Shown in pieces: positions 28,524 to 37,479 of a stretch of DNA of 64,000 bases (position 1 is the stretch's first letter; every line of letters starts with the position of its first letter). Origin of the DNA: Vallitalea longa (GTDB lineage: Bacteria; Bacillota; Clostridia; Lachnospirales; Vallitaleaceae); contig NZ_BRLB01000008.1 in assembly GCF_027923465.1 (NCBI RefSeq), positions 148,043 to 212,042 of the forward strand, in the 5' to 3' direction. Under the pieces are notes generated by a model that ran no database searches, was not told where the DNA came from, and was given only the letters and a program-made list of their open reading frames with translations. A program made the translations under genes and the position numbers.

Positions 28524-28730
28524 TGTTATTCCCTTCTTTCAGCTATTGTTTTATTAATTATATCACATTAATTTTTCTAAATCTATTTATTTAAGGATAT
28601 TTAGTTAAAATTTGGATAATAGGTATGTTTAAAATAATAAAATCTAAGTATTATGTATTATGAAGGTGTAGATTAATAGGTATTTTAAATTATATAGATT
28701 TATTATTAATGATATGTGTAATTATTTATA

Positions 28731-28836
28731 TTTTTATGGGCTAACGGATGTATGTGATAGTATAAATAGTAAGTTTTACTTCGCCTTACTCCTAAAGGAT
28801 CGGTCTTCGTAAAACTTACTATTTATACTTTTTTAT
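28731..28836 (+). repeat. 106-bp direct duplication, copy A
   Basis: This stretch, which includes a hairpin repeat and the flank ATGGGCTAACGGATG, recurs identically by eye at 28966-29071, 235 bp away. Further similarity (GATAGTTGTTGTTA) follows both copies. Confidence 0.85.
28759..28829 (+). repeat. Hairpin repeat, copy 2
   Basis: Perfect 21-bp arms (28759-28779, 28809-28829) surround a 29-nt core nearly identical to copy 1. Relative to copy 1 a T-A pair in the stem is replaced by A-T on both sides, so pairing is kept. T-rich sequence follows. Confidence 0.9.
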
Positions 28837-28965
28837 TTATTTTTATTAGTTTTGATAGTTGTTGTTAATAGTTGTAGATTGTTATTTAAATCGTTATGGA
28901 ATGTATGAAATAGCTTATAGTAACTTTTCTTTATATACTAACGGTGATATATGTGATTATTCATG

Positions 28966-29071
28966 TTTTTATGGGCTAACGGATGTATGTGATAGTATAA
29001 ATAGTAAGTTTTACTTCGCCTTACTCCTAAAGGATCGGTCTTCGTAAAACTTACTATTTATACTTTTTTAT
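28966..29071 (+). repeat. 106-bp direct duplication, copy B
   Basis: Second copy of the segment at 28731-28836, in the same orientation, indicating a recent tandem duplication or gene conversion. Confidence 0.85.
28994..29064 (+). repeat. Hairpin repeat, copy 3
   Basis: Identical to copy 2 in arms and core, carried inside the duplicated segment. Confidence 0.9.
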
Positions 29072-29281
29072 GTCCTTTTTAATAGTTTTGATAGTTGTTG
29101 TTAGTAATTATGATTTATTATTTTAATTATTACCTAATGAGTAATAATTTTATATTGATTAACTTTTAATGAGTATTATATCAATCTATATATCTTTGTT
29201 AGGATAATATTAATACTTTTATATACTACTTTGTTAAATGACATTTCTATTATAGTTAATTATAGAAAACATCTATCAAAA

Positions 29282-29297
29282 TGTTTCACGTGAAACA
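29282..29297. other. parS site 1
   Basis: TGTTTCACGTGAAACA is a perfect 16-bp palindrome matching the bacterial parS consensus bound by ParB. Confidence 0.96.
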
Positions 29298-29589
29298 TTT
29301 TGATAGATTATTCTATTAGAATTGTATTGTTCTAGATAATTTTTCTTTGTATATATAATAATTTATTGTTTTTTATATTACTATACTATCTTGCTTATCT
29401 ACTCATATCTAATAATTATTATAGATTCTTTTAATATTATTTTATATATCAAGTACTTTTTTACAAATAATATGAGAAAAATTGGATGTAAATAAAGTAA
29501 AATATATAGTAATTTTTAATTTTATTTGCTATCACACTTATAATCAGTGTCTAAATATCCTTTTACTGAATAATAGAAATCCCACAAAA

Positions 29590-29605
29590 TGTTTCACGTG
29601 AAACA
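29590..29605. other. parS site 2
   Basis: Second perfect TGTTTCACGTGAAACA palindrome, 308 bp from site 1. Confidence 0.96.
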
Positions 29606-29904
29606 TTTTTATTCTATTTATCATTAATTATTTTATAATATAATTATTCTTAATGATATTTGTATATTAGATTCGTGTATCCATATCCTTATAATATATT
29701 CTCGATAATTAGTGGTTCATATTATGTATTCTAGTATTATATCTTTTGCAACTAGAACTATATATGTAATAATTTTTTGCATTTAATGTTAAGTAATATA
29801 TATAGGTTAAAATTACTTACTTTTATGCTTTCTGTATTACAGTAATTTTATTATATAACTAAATATATCTATCCTATTAATGTTTTATCAAAATTATATC
29901 GTAA

Positions 29905-29920
29905 TGTTTCACGTGAAACA
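29905..29920. other. parS site 3
   Basis: Third perfect TGTTTCACGTGAAACA palindrome, 315 bp from site 2. Confidence 0.96.
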
Positions 29921-29966
29921 TTTTTATGTTTTATTTATATATCCTCTTCTATACTTCAATCTCTTC

Positions 29967-30089
29967 ATAATCAACCTCCCCATATCTTATTAGTAATAAA
30001 TAGTTGATTTTACGCAGTCCGATCCTTTAGGAGTAAGGCGTAGTAAAATTAACTATTTATTGCTTCCTCATCCTACCGTTCACTTTTCT
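29967..30089 (-). repeat. About 123-bp direct duplication, right copy A
   Basis: This stretch from ATAATCAACCTCCCC to CCTACCGTTCAC includes hairpin copy 4 and recurs with a few differences at 30151-30273, 184 bp away. Confidence 0.8.
29995..30061 (-). repeat. Hairpin repeat, copy 4 (inverted)
   Basis: Arms of 19 bp with one mismatch surround the same 29-nt core read on the minus strand. It is inverted relative to copies 1-3. Confidence 0.88.
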
Positions 30090-30150
30090 CCATCTACCAT
30101 ATCCTTTCTCTTCCAACTTATATATATCATCTTATCAACTCTATTCTTTA

Positions 30151-30273
30151 ATAATCAACCTCCCCATATCATACTAGTAATAAATAGTTGATTTTACGCA
30201 GTCCGATCCTTTAGGAGTAAGGCGTAGTAAAATTAACTATTTATTACTTTCTCATCCTACCGTTCACCTTTCT
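30151..30273 (-). repeat. About 123-bp direct duplication, right copy B
   Basis: Second copy of the segment at 29967-30089, same orientation, with a handful of base differences. Confidence 0.8.
30179..30245 (-). repeat. Hairpin repeat, copy 5 (inverted)
   Basis: Essentially identical to copy 4. The two right-hand copies mirror the two left-hand copies around the parS sites. Confidence 0.88.
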
Positions 30274-30391
30274 TACCCATATATCCTTCCTCTTTACTAA
30301 CCTTATACCTAAAAAAATATATAAATACAAAAAAATAACCCACAAGCAAATAAAATATTCACTCACAGATTATTTCTCAAAAAATAAAATG

Positions 30392-32080
30392 CTACATTTG
30401 TTCTGGTGCCTTAATTCCTAACAATTTTAAAGCTTTTTTAATAATAACTCTAACTTCACTTACAAGTGACAACCTTGCATCTCTTAAATCCTTATCATCC
30501 GTAATAATAGGACAATTATGATAGAACCTATTAAAAGCTTGAGCCAAATCAACAACATACCTTGAAACAAAAGATGGTTCCAACTTCTCTGCTGCATCTG
30601 CAACTACACCTTGAAATCTTTGTAGAGTTTTAACAACATTAAACGCTAAATCATCAGTTAATAATTCATAATCAACCTTTTCATCACTATTACTATAATT
30701 AGCCTTCCTTAACACACTAGAAGCTCTAGCATAGGTATATTGAACATAAGGACCTGTTTCTCCTTCAAAATTCAGAACTTTATCCCAAGAAAATACTACA
30801 TCTTTAATTCTATTATTATATAGGTCATTAAATAATATAGCACCAATACCAACAGTCTTAGCAACATTTTCCTTATCATCCAAGTCTGGATTTTTATCTT
30901 CTATTATTTTCTTTGTCTTCTCAATTGACTCATTCAATAATTCTTCAAGATATATAACTTTTCCTTTTCTTGTAGATAATTTTCCGGATTCCATACTAAC
31001 TAATCCATATGGAACGTGAATCAATTTATCGTGCCATTCATATCCCATCTTATCAATCACTTTAAACCACTGAGCAAAATGTAGATTTTGGTCTAATGCT
31101 GTAACATAGATACACTTTTCAAAATCATATGTCTTTTTCCTATAAATAGCTGCAGTAATATCTCTTGTTGCATAAAGTGTACTTCCATCTTTTTTAGTAA
31201 TTAGACAAGGTGGCATTTTGTCTTCTTCCAAATCAACTATCTTAGCACCTTCACTGATTTCAATTAATCCTTTATTTTCTAGCTCCTTAATAATTGCATC
31301 CATCTTATCATTATAAAAGCTTTCACCTGCAAATGAATCGAAATTTATATCAAGCATTTTATAAATTCTATTAAACTCTTTCAAACTGATATCTTTAAAC
31401 CACTGCCATAGATCTAAAGCTTCTTTATCACCATTTTCCATTTTAGTGAACCAAGCTCTAGCTTCATCATCTAACTCTGGCTTATTCTCAGCTTCCTCAT
31501 GAAATTTAACATATATCTTTGTTAGTTCATTGATACCATTTTTTTCTATTTCTTCTTTTGAACCCCATAATTTATATGCAACGATTAATTTTCCGAATTG
31601 AGTACCCCAATCACCTAGATGATTTATTCCAACACATTTATATCCTAGATGATCGTGAATATTATAGAGTGCATTTCCTATTATGGTAGTTCTAAGATGT
31701 CCTATATGAAATGGTTTTGCGATATTAGGTGAAGAATAATCCAAAACTATAGTTTTACCTTTACCGATATCTAATTTTTCGTCAAGTTTTTGATTAGTCA
31801 AAACACTTTCTACATATTTCTTTTTATTAACATAAAAATTGATATATGCTCCTATAATTTTTATATTAGAAAAATACTCTGATGGACCAATTTTTTCTCC
31901 TACTTCACTGGCTATCATATTTGGTGCTTTTCTGAAGATTTTTGCTAATTTGAAACAAGGAAAAGCAAAATCTCCCATTTCTGGATTAGAAGGAATTTCT
32001 ATTAAATCATTAATTTCTTTTTCTGAAAGATCAACAATAACATTCTTAAGTATCTTAACAACAATCTTTTCAAACTCCAT
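30392..32080 (-). CDS. argS: Arginyl-tRNA synthetase
   Basis: This 562-residue class I synthetase charges tRNA-Arg. It has the ArgRS N-terminal additional domain, SSPNIAKPFHIGHLRTT with the HIGH motif, and the KMSK-equivalent KLSTRKGKVI. The C-terminal anticodon-binding domain ends in an ALKLLGIKAPEQM tail typical of the family, with the conserved C-terminal methionine. AGGAAG precedes the ATG. Its minus-strand leader (32271-32450) is structured and ends in a terminator, suggesting attenuation, but shows no T-box sequence. Confidence 0.97.
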   Translation of the reverse strand: MEFEKIVVKILKNVIVDLSEKEINDLIEIPSNPEMGDFAFPCFKLAKIFRKAPNMIASEVGEKIGPSEYFSNIKIIGAYINFYVNKKKYVESVLTNQKLDEKLDIGKGKTIVLDYSSPNIAKPFHIGHLRTTIIGNALYNIHDHLGYKCVGINHLGDWGTQFGKLIVAYKLWGSKEEIEKNGINELTKIYVKFHEEAENKPELDDEARAWFTKMENGDKEALDLWQWFKDISLKEFNRIYKMLDINFDSFAGESFYNDKMDAIIKELENKGLIEISEGAKIVDLEEDKMPPCLITKKDGSTLYATRDITAAIYRKKTYDFEKCIYVTALDQNLHFAQWFKVIDKMGYEWHDKLIHVPYGLVSMESGKLSTRKGKVIYLEELLNESIEKTKKIIEDKNPDLDDKENVAKTVGIGAILFNDLYNNRIKDVVFSWDKVLNFEGETGPYVQYTYARASSVLRKANYSNSDEKVDYELLTDDLAFNVVKTLQRFQGVVADAAEKLEPSFVSRYVVDLAQAFNRFYHNCPIITDDKDLRDARLSLVSEVRVIIKKALKLLGIKAPEQM

Positions 32081-32270
32081 TTATTTAACTTCCTTTCTCA
32101 AAATATACTATACTCTTATAAAAGAGAAATTCATGACAATAAAGTATTACTTACAAGAATTAACAAAACGATAACAAATCATAAGAATCATAGTCTATTA
32201 TTTGATATAACAAGATTTACTCTTATAAAACTTACTTATAAAAGTCAAAAAACAATTTAACTATTCTATT

Positions 32271-32450
32271 AAAAACTCCCGTCCACAAAGACGAGAGTAC
32301 CATTAGTGAATTATAAAAATTATACATTAAATAAATCTTTTTGTCTAGTATTAAGAACCATTAACTTGGCTTCAATCCCTAATTTAGACTTGATTCATTA
32401 ATTAAAATGAATGATGGTATCGCCATAAAAGTCTAAATTACAAATTGAAG
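32271..32450 (-). promoter_or_regulatory. Structured leader RNA of argS with terminator, type unknown
   Basis: On the minus strand a closing stem TTTAGACTT/AAGTCTAAA (32429-32437 with 32383-32391) encloses two hairpins, ATGG-CGATA-CCAT and ATTCATT-TTAATT-AATGAAT, forming a three-way junction. A third hairpin follows (32355-32373). An intrinsic terminator (ACTCTCGTC/GACGGGAGT, then five T, 32271-32298) ends about 190 nt before argS. The layout is that of a riboswitch or attenuator, but no known class was recognised. It could also be partly the terminator of the degU gene just upstream. Confidence 0.5.
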
Positions 32451-32455
32451 AACTT

Positions 32456-33106
32456 CTAGAATATATCTACTATATTATTTTTTATCGCATATACAGCCGC
32501 TTGTGTCCTATCAGATACATTGATCTTTTTAAATATATTAGACACATGATTTTTTACAGTCTTTTCACTGATACATAAATTATGAGCGATTTCTTTATTT
32601 AACATACCTTCAGTAATAAGTTTAAGAACTTCAATCTCTCTTTTTGTTAACTTATTAAAGCCAACTTCTTTTTCTTCTCTTGTGTTGTTCATTCTTTTAA
32701 ATAATAGAGATGCCATATTAGGCTGAATATAGGATTCACCATTATATATAGTTCTGATTGCTTTGATTAAAACATCAGATTCAGAATCTTTTAGAACATA
32801 TCCTTGTACACCGATTTCAAATGCTTTATATAGATATTCTACTTCATTATGAATAGTTAATATTAGAGTTTTAGTTGGAATATTATTTTCGTTAAGATAT
32901 TTTATAACCTCTAGTCCATTCATTCGTGGCATATTTATATCAAGCAATACAACATCTGGATTGCCTTCAATAATTTTTTTGATTGCTTCCGAACCATCTC
33001 CTGCTTGGTCTATAACTTCAATATCATCCTCTAATTCAATTAACTGTTTAAGACCCTCTCTAACCATTGAATGGTCGTCTGCGATAAGTATTTTAATGTT
33101 ATTCAT
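32456..33106 (-). CDS. degU: DegU-like response regulator (NarL/LuxR family)
   Basis: This 216-residue regulator has a receiver domain (ILIADDHSMVREGL, phospho-acceptor aspartate in DVVLLDINMPRMNG, lysine in GYVLKDSE) and a LuxR-type helix-turn-helix (LTKREIEVLKLITEGMLNKEIA, ISEKTVKNHVSNIFKKI). It resembles Bacillus DegU, a regulator of exoenzymes, motility and biofilm genes. Its start overlaps the degS stop by 8 bp with GGAGG inside degS, so both are coupled. The symbol is by similarity; targets in this organism are unknown. Confidence 0.85.
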   Translation of the reverse strand: MNNIKILIADDHSMVREGLKQLIELEDDIEVIDQAGDGSEAIKKIIEGNPDVVLLDINMPRMNGLEVIKYLNENNIPTKTLILTIHNEVEYLYKAFEIGVQGYVLKDSESDVLIKAIRTIYNGESYIQPNMASLLFKRMNNTREEKEVGFNKLTKREIEVLKLITEGMLNKEIAHNLCISEKTVKNHVSNIFKKINVSDRTQAAVYAIKNNIVDIF

Positions 33107-34265
33107 TAATATCCTCCTTGCTTTCCAAAATAGGTATCTTTACATATATTGTTGTGCCCATTCCCCTATTAGACTTCAACTTATATTCACCCATCAATAA
33201 GTTGGTTCTTTCTCTCATCATCGTGATACCAAACCCTCTATTATTTTCCATATTTAATTTTACATTATTTATATCAAAGCCATCACCATCATCATTTATT
33301 ATCAATTCTATAAACTCAGACTTGTAAATCAGCTTAATATTTACATTACTCGCATTAGAATGTTTTTTAGCATTATTCAATGCTTCTTGAACAATTCTAT
33401 ATAAAGTTAAAGAAATAATAGAATTAACATTATCTTCCCCATTCACCACATCAAAGGTTACATCATAATTAACTTCGTTTCTTATCTTATCTATATATCT
33501 CTCCAAAGTAGGAACCAATCCCAAATCATCTAGTGCCATAGGCCTAAGATTATAGATCATTCTCCTAGTCTCATCAATAGTTGTTCTTATTATTGATTTT
33601 AGAGATTGAAGTTCTAACCTAGTTCTATCAATATCCTTATCTAATAATTTAATACATAGTTCAGTTTTAAGAATGAGATTGGATAAGTTTTGAGATGGTC
33701 CATCATGCATCTCTCTAGATATCCTTAATCTCTCTTCTTCTTGAGCTTTTATAACTTTTAGTCCCCATATTTCTTTAGTATACATATTGTTAACTTCATT
33801 ATTAATTTCATTAAGCTCCCCAGATAAAATATCATAAGCAAAATCTAAATTATTGCTAACATAATCGGATTTCTCGGCTATTTGCCTAATTGTTTTGAGT
33901 TGATTTTCCAAATTATCTCTTTTATGAACTATATCCATTTCTTTTTCATATTCAAGTGATAACTTTTCTTTTATATCCTCGATTTCTTTATGGACTAATT
34001 CTACTTCTTCTTCATTATAGAGATTGATATTTCTATTTATGATCGATAATTTGGTTTTACCAAGATTTAACTTTTTCTCTAACGTTGCTACGTTATTTAT
34101 GACATCATTAGCCTCATCTTTCAAAACAATAAATCTATCCTCTATTTCTATATATTTTTTCTTAATATAAGAACTTATTTCAAAAATTTCTTTATTTCTA
34201 TTTTTTATGATTTCTTTAGTATCATCAATAATAGAATCTAATTTTTCCATCACATTTTTATACAT
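33099..34265 (-). CDS. degS: DegS-like cytoplasmic sensor histidine kinase
   Basis: This 388-residue kinase has no transmembrane segment. It starts with a sensor region rich in coiled coil (about residues 1-165), followed by a HisKA_3 domain with the phosphorylated histidine in ISREMHDGPSQNLSNL and an ATPase domain (VQEALNNAKKHS, IINDDGDGFDI, GFGITMMRER). This matches Bacillus DegS, the DegU kinase. The ATG at 34265 is preferred to an upstream TTG because of its spacing from AGTAGGTG. It forms an operon with degU. Confidence 0.87.
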   Translation of the reverse strand: MYKNVMEKLDSIIDDTKEIIKNRNKEIFEISSYIKKKYIEIEDRFIVLKDEANDVINNVATLEKKLNLGKTKLSIINRNINLYNEEEVELVHKEIEDIKEKLSLEYEKEMDIVHKRDNLENQLKTIRQIAEKSDYVSNNLDFAYDILSGELNEINNEVNNMYTKEIWGLKVIKAQEEERLRISREMHDGPSQNLSNLILKTELCIKLLDKDIDRTRLELQSLKSIIRTTIDETRRMIYNLRPMALDDLGLVPTLERYIDKIRNEVNYDVTFDVVNGEDNVNSIISLTLYRIVQEALNNAKKHSNASNVNIKLIYKSEFIELIINDDGDGFDINNVKLNMENNRGFGITMMRERTNLLMGEYKLKSNRGMGTTIYVKIPILESKEDINE

Positions 34266-34760
34266 TATTCTAACACCTACTGACAAAATATAACCTAAAC
34301 TTTTAGTTATATTATTATATCATTAAAGTATATTATAATACAAGCAAATTACGGATAATAGTACTATCTTAGCAGTTAAAATATTATTGCAAATTGTAAT
34401 ATATATATCAAATAAATTTAGTAATATTTTACATAATACCTTTTTGATGTGTTATCTGACTATATTTTCTATTATATAACAATTTAAAATATTATTATTT
34501 TCAGTATATATTGTATTATAATTTTTAATCAAATACGTTTTTATAAATTCTAAATAATTCTATTGAATTTTTTTCTAAATTGCTACATAATAGATAGTAG
34601 ACGTAATACCTATAAAATAATAATAAAAAAGTTCTATACTCTACCTTATGTATTTTTGTGGTATAATGAATTTGTTTAACACATAATAGTAAAAATAGGA
34701 AAATTTGTTTCTTGCTAACAATATTTCCTATTATATATAATAATAGAAAGGAGAAAGCAA
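34266..34760. other. Divergent intergenic region between degS and the hydrolase gene
   Basis: This very AT-rich 495-bp gap holds a TATAAT (34662-34667) that could drive the plus-strand hydrolase gene, and a leader hairpin with AAAATAGGAAA and TTTCCTATTAT arms (about 34690-34735). An open minus-strand frame inside it has poor composition and no ribosome-binding site. Confidence 0.5.
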
Positions 34761-35702
34761 GTGAAAAAACATACAAAAAATCTATTTTACTTTTTAATAT
34801 CGTTAATCTCAATCTCGTTAATAAATAAAATAATATTTTTAACATCATCTATAAAAAATAATTTATTCTCATGCAATAGTTATTATTATGGGTGGAAGTT
34901 CGGTAAATTATTTTATACTGTTCAAGGTAAAGGAAAACCCATACTATTGATTCACAGTTTATTTATGGGAAGTTCTGATTACGAATTTAAAAAATTAGTT
35001 AAAAACCTATCATCAAATCATACTGTGTACACAATAGATTTAATTGGATATGGTAGATCCGACAAACCTAAAATAACTTATACAGCTTTTTTATATGTTC
35101 AATTGATATCTGATTTTATTAATGAAGTCATAAAAGAGAAAACAGATGTGATTGCTTCTTCTTCTAGTTCATCATTTGTTACTATGGCTTGTTACCAAAA
35201 TCCTAATATATTTAACAAACTATTATTTATTAACCCTGTTAATATTATGTTCCTTCAAAAAAATCCTAATAAGAGGGATAAATTATTAAAATATGTTTTA
35301 GAAACTCCAATACTAGGTACAACTATATATAATATTGCGTGTTCTAAATATATAATAGGAACTAACCTTAAAAAAAGATTATTCTTTAATAAAAAACTAG
35401 TAAAGAATAAATATATTAATGTTTATAATGAAGCTTCACATCTTCAAGGTTCTAACAATAAATACTTGTATGCATCGAAATCATGTAAATATTTAAATGT
35501 GTCCATAAATGCTGCAATAGAAAATATCAACAATAGTATCTATATACTACTTGGTGATAACAATAACTCTGAAGATATAATAAACAGCTATATTACACTT
35601 AATCCGGCTATAGAATACTCTTATGTACATGATTCAAAACTGCTACCTCATTTAGAAAAACCTGGGGATATAATTGACATTTGCAATATATATTTCAATT
35701 GA
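34761..35702 (+). CDS. Alpha/beta hydrolase fold protein with serine-rich nucleophile elbow
   Basis: This 313-residue protein has an N-terminal hydrophobic segment (about residues 8-30, anchor or signal) and an alpha/beta hydrolase core: PILLIHSLFMGSSDYEF (oxyanion region), YTIDLIGYGRSDKP, then the elbow VIASSSSSSFVTMA. By alignment the nucleophile would be Ser135, with both usual glycines of G-x-S-x-G replaced by serine. An acid candidate is the aspartate in LLGDNNN, and the late histidine is in SKLLPHLEKPG. It starts with GTG behind AAAGGAG. The substrate is unknown. It is the only plus-strand gene between parA and oriC. Confidence 0.75.
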   Translation: MKKHTKNLFYFLISLISISLINKIIFLTSSIKNNLFSCNSYYYGWKFGKLFYTVQGKGKPILLIHSLFMGSSDYEFKKLVKNLSSNHTVYTIDLIGYGRSDKPKITYTAFLYVQLISDFINEVIKEKTDVIASSSSSSFVTMACYQNPNIFNKLLFINPVNIMFLQKNPNKRDKLLKYVLETPILGTTIYNIACSKYIIGTNLKKRLFFNKKLVKNKYINVYNEASHLQGSNNKYLYASKSCKYLNVSINAAIENINNSIYILLGDNNNSEDIINSYITLNPAIEYSYVHDSKLLPHLEKPGDIIDICNIYFN

Positions 35703-35780
35703 CCATAAATACTATTAATTAATATCCAATAGATATTAATTAATAGTATAATCTCAGAAAATAATAACACTAAAACATTT

Positions 35781-35813
35781 ATTGCCTCCTTTAAAATTAA
35801 GGAGGCAATTTTT
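35781..35813. terminator. Terminator between the hydrolase and GNAT genes
   Basis: ATTGCCTCC/GGAGGCAAT encloses TTTAAAATTAA and is followed by TTTTT on the plus strand. The genes on either side converge. Confidence 0.85.
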
Positions 35814-35900
35814 AATAAATCAATATATCATGAAGCTAAATTTCTACATAATTATATTTTTAATATATATTTAAACTTTACATTAAATTATTTCTTCAAA

Positions 35901-36356
35901 CTATTTACAATTACATTTTTTCTTCATTTTACCCTTTTCAAGTTTCATATTGAGATGACTAATATCTGCTTCTGAATAAACTTCTCCATATTCGACAAAT
36001 CCAATCTTTTTATAAAAAGGAACTGCTTTTAATTGTGAGTGAACTTCTATATAATCAGCTCCACTATCAAAAGCTTTCTGTATAAGCATTTTAACAACTA
36101 GATCTCCATAATTATTACCTCTTTTATTCTTAAGCACAGCTATCCTACCTATAAGATAAATACCATCCTTAAAAATCAATCTGCCTGTCCCTACAGGACT
36201 TTTATCCTCGTATACAACGACGTGTATAGCTTCCTCATCAATCCCGTCAAAAACTATGTTATAATCAATATTTTGCTCATTTACAAAAACTTCATCTCTA
36301 ACAAATAGAGCATCCTTTATATCTTTATCACCGTTTATGTATACACCAGTAATCAT
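35901..36356 (-). CDS. GNAT family N-acetyltransferase
   Basis: This 151-residue acetyltransferase fits the ElaA/YjcF-type GNAT group: VRDEVFVNEQNI, ATHVVVY-like strand, GTGRLI, IGRIAVLKNKRGNNYGD (acetyl-CoA loop) and VPFYKKIGFVEYGE. Its substrate is unknown. The C-terminus has a basic, cysteine-containing tail (KMKKKCNCK) that looks unusual for the family. It lies downstream of noc, at the end of the origin-proximal minus-strand cluster. Confidence 0.85.
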   Translation of the reverse strand: MITGVYINGDKDIKDALFVRDEVFVNEQNIDYNIVFDGIDEEAIHVVVYEDKSPVGTGRLIFKDGIYLIGRIAVLKNKRGNNYGDLVVKMLIQKAFDSGADYIEVHSQLKAVPFYKKIGFVEYGEVYSEADISHLNMKLEKGKMKKKCNCK

Positions 36357-36433
36357 AGCACACTACCCTTTCAATAATAACTATCACTAAAACATATCTA
36401 TTTAACATATATGATATCCATGAAAATTAATAT

Positions 36434-37234
36434 CTAATTCATAGGTATTACAATATTTATCTTATATGAATCGTCAACTTCTTTAACTTCATAATCAATT
36501 TCTATACCTGAACTTTCCATCATATCAACCGCTTGCTTAATAGTATTAGTAAATATTCTAATATCCTTAAGATATCTTTTGACCTTTGCCTTATCCTTCT
36601 TATTCACTTGTTCAATTAATCTATTTAATGTTCGATCAATTAACTCTTCAGTTTTCTTAACGTTCAAAGATTGTTCAACTACTTTATTAAGAATACTAAG
36701 TTGTAATTCTTCATCAGGCAACTTTAATAAGGCTCTAGCATGTCTTTCTGATAAACTATTATCTAATAAAACTTTTTTAACATTATTACTTAACCTTAAT
36801 AATCTCAACTTGTTAGCTATAGTGGATTGACTTTTTCCAACTTGTTTAGCAACCTCATCCTGTGTAAGATCATAATCATTAATTAGGTTATAATAACCTT
36901 CAGCTTCTTCAATATAATTAAGATTTTCTCTTTGTAAATTCTCAATAAGTGCTATAACTGCACTATCTTTATCATTTACATCAATTATAATTGCAGGAAT
37001 CTCAGTAAGGCCTGCAATCTTACTTGCTCTTAATCTTCTTTCACCAGCTATTAATTCATAATATTCATCATTAATCCTTCTAACACTAACTGGCTGCATA
37101 ATTCCAAATTCCTTAATTGAATTAGCTAATTCATCTAACATTAATTTATCAAAAACTCTTCTAGGCTGATATGGATTAGGTCTAATATTATTAACAGAAA
37201 TAAAAGTTACATTATATTCATTAATCATACTCAA
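36434..37234 (-). CDS. noc: Nucleoid occlusion protein Noc (ParB-like)
   Basis: This 266-residue ParB paralogue has RPNPYQPRRVFDKLMLDELA, IMQPVSVRR, the CTP-binding GERRLRASKIAGL, ENLQRENLNYIEEAEGYYNL and the helix-turn-helix LTQDEVAKQVGKSQSTIANKL. Next to rsmG it is most likely Noc, which binds its own DNA sites and keeps division off the nucleoid. The TTG at 37234 is 6-7 bases from AGAGGA; the ATG two codons later is an alternative. A Noc-site-like palindrome (37480-37495) lies just upstream. A second Spo0J-like role cannot be excluded. Confidence 0.88.
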   Translation of the reverse strand: MSMINEYNVTFISVNNIRPNPYQPRRVFDKLMLDELANSIKEFGIMQPVSVRRINDEYYELIAGERRLRASKIAGLTEIPAIIIDVNDKDSAVIALIENLQRENLNYIEEAEGYYNLINDYDLTQDEVAKQVGKSQSTIANKLRLLRLSNNVKKVLLDNSLSERHARALLKLPDEELQLSILNKVVEQSLNVKKTEELIDRTLNRLIEQVNKKDKAKVKRYLKDIRIFTNTIKQAVDMMESSGIEIDYEVKEVDDSYKINIVIPMN

Positions 37235-37479
37235 AACTATTCCTCTCTTCTTTAGTTAATTTATTTATATTAAGATGCATATTAACATCTTAGGAATCAA
37301 GAGCTATTATAATTTTGATTTTATAACTTACTAAATTTTTTATAAATTTTTATAATCAACTAAAATATATACTTAAGACTTAATTAAATTATATCTTGAT
37401 TAATTGATAACCAATGATTATTGTTTAATCTTATTATTACTCTATTATATTATATCAAAAATAACAGCAAAATCAAAAT

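Larger units (their letters stand above)
28524..30391. other. Non-coding parS region between parA and argS
   Basis: These 1.87 kb contain no credible gene on either strand. They hold three perfect parS sites at 29282, 29590 and 29905 (about 310 bp apart). Two tandem hairpin-repeat copies lie on the left (28759, 28994) and two in inverted orientation on the right (29995, 30179). The sequence between is AT-rich. The arrangement looks like a centromere-like segment. Confidence 0.8.

Noticed and set aside
28859..29047. Plus-strand open frame of 62 codons in the parS region
   Set aside because: It runs through a hairpin repeat copy, has no ribosome-binding site and no recognisable domain.
28731..30273. 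CRISPR array
   Set aside because: The repeats are palindromic elements of about 70 bp in two orientations with irregular spacing and no cas genes nearby.
32081..32455. T-box leader for argS
   Set aside because: A terminator and structure exist, but the GGGTGGNACCGCG-type antiterminator sequence is missing.
34525..34848. Minus-strand open frame of 107 codons between degS and the hydrolase gene
   Set aside because: It overlaps the start of the better supported hydrolase gene, lacks a ribosome-binding site and has the composition of AT-rich non-coding DNA.
36434..37234. Second chromosomal parB
   Set aside because: The position next to rsmG and the presence of another parB with parA favour Noc, although its binding specificity is not proven by sequence.
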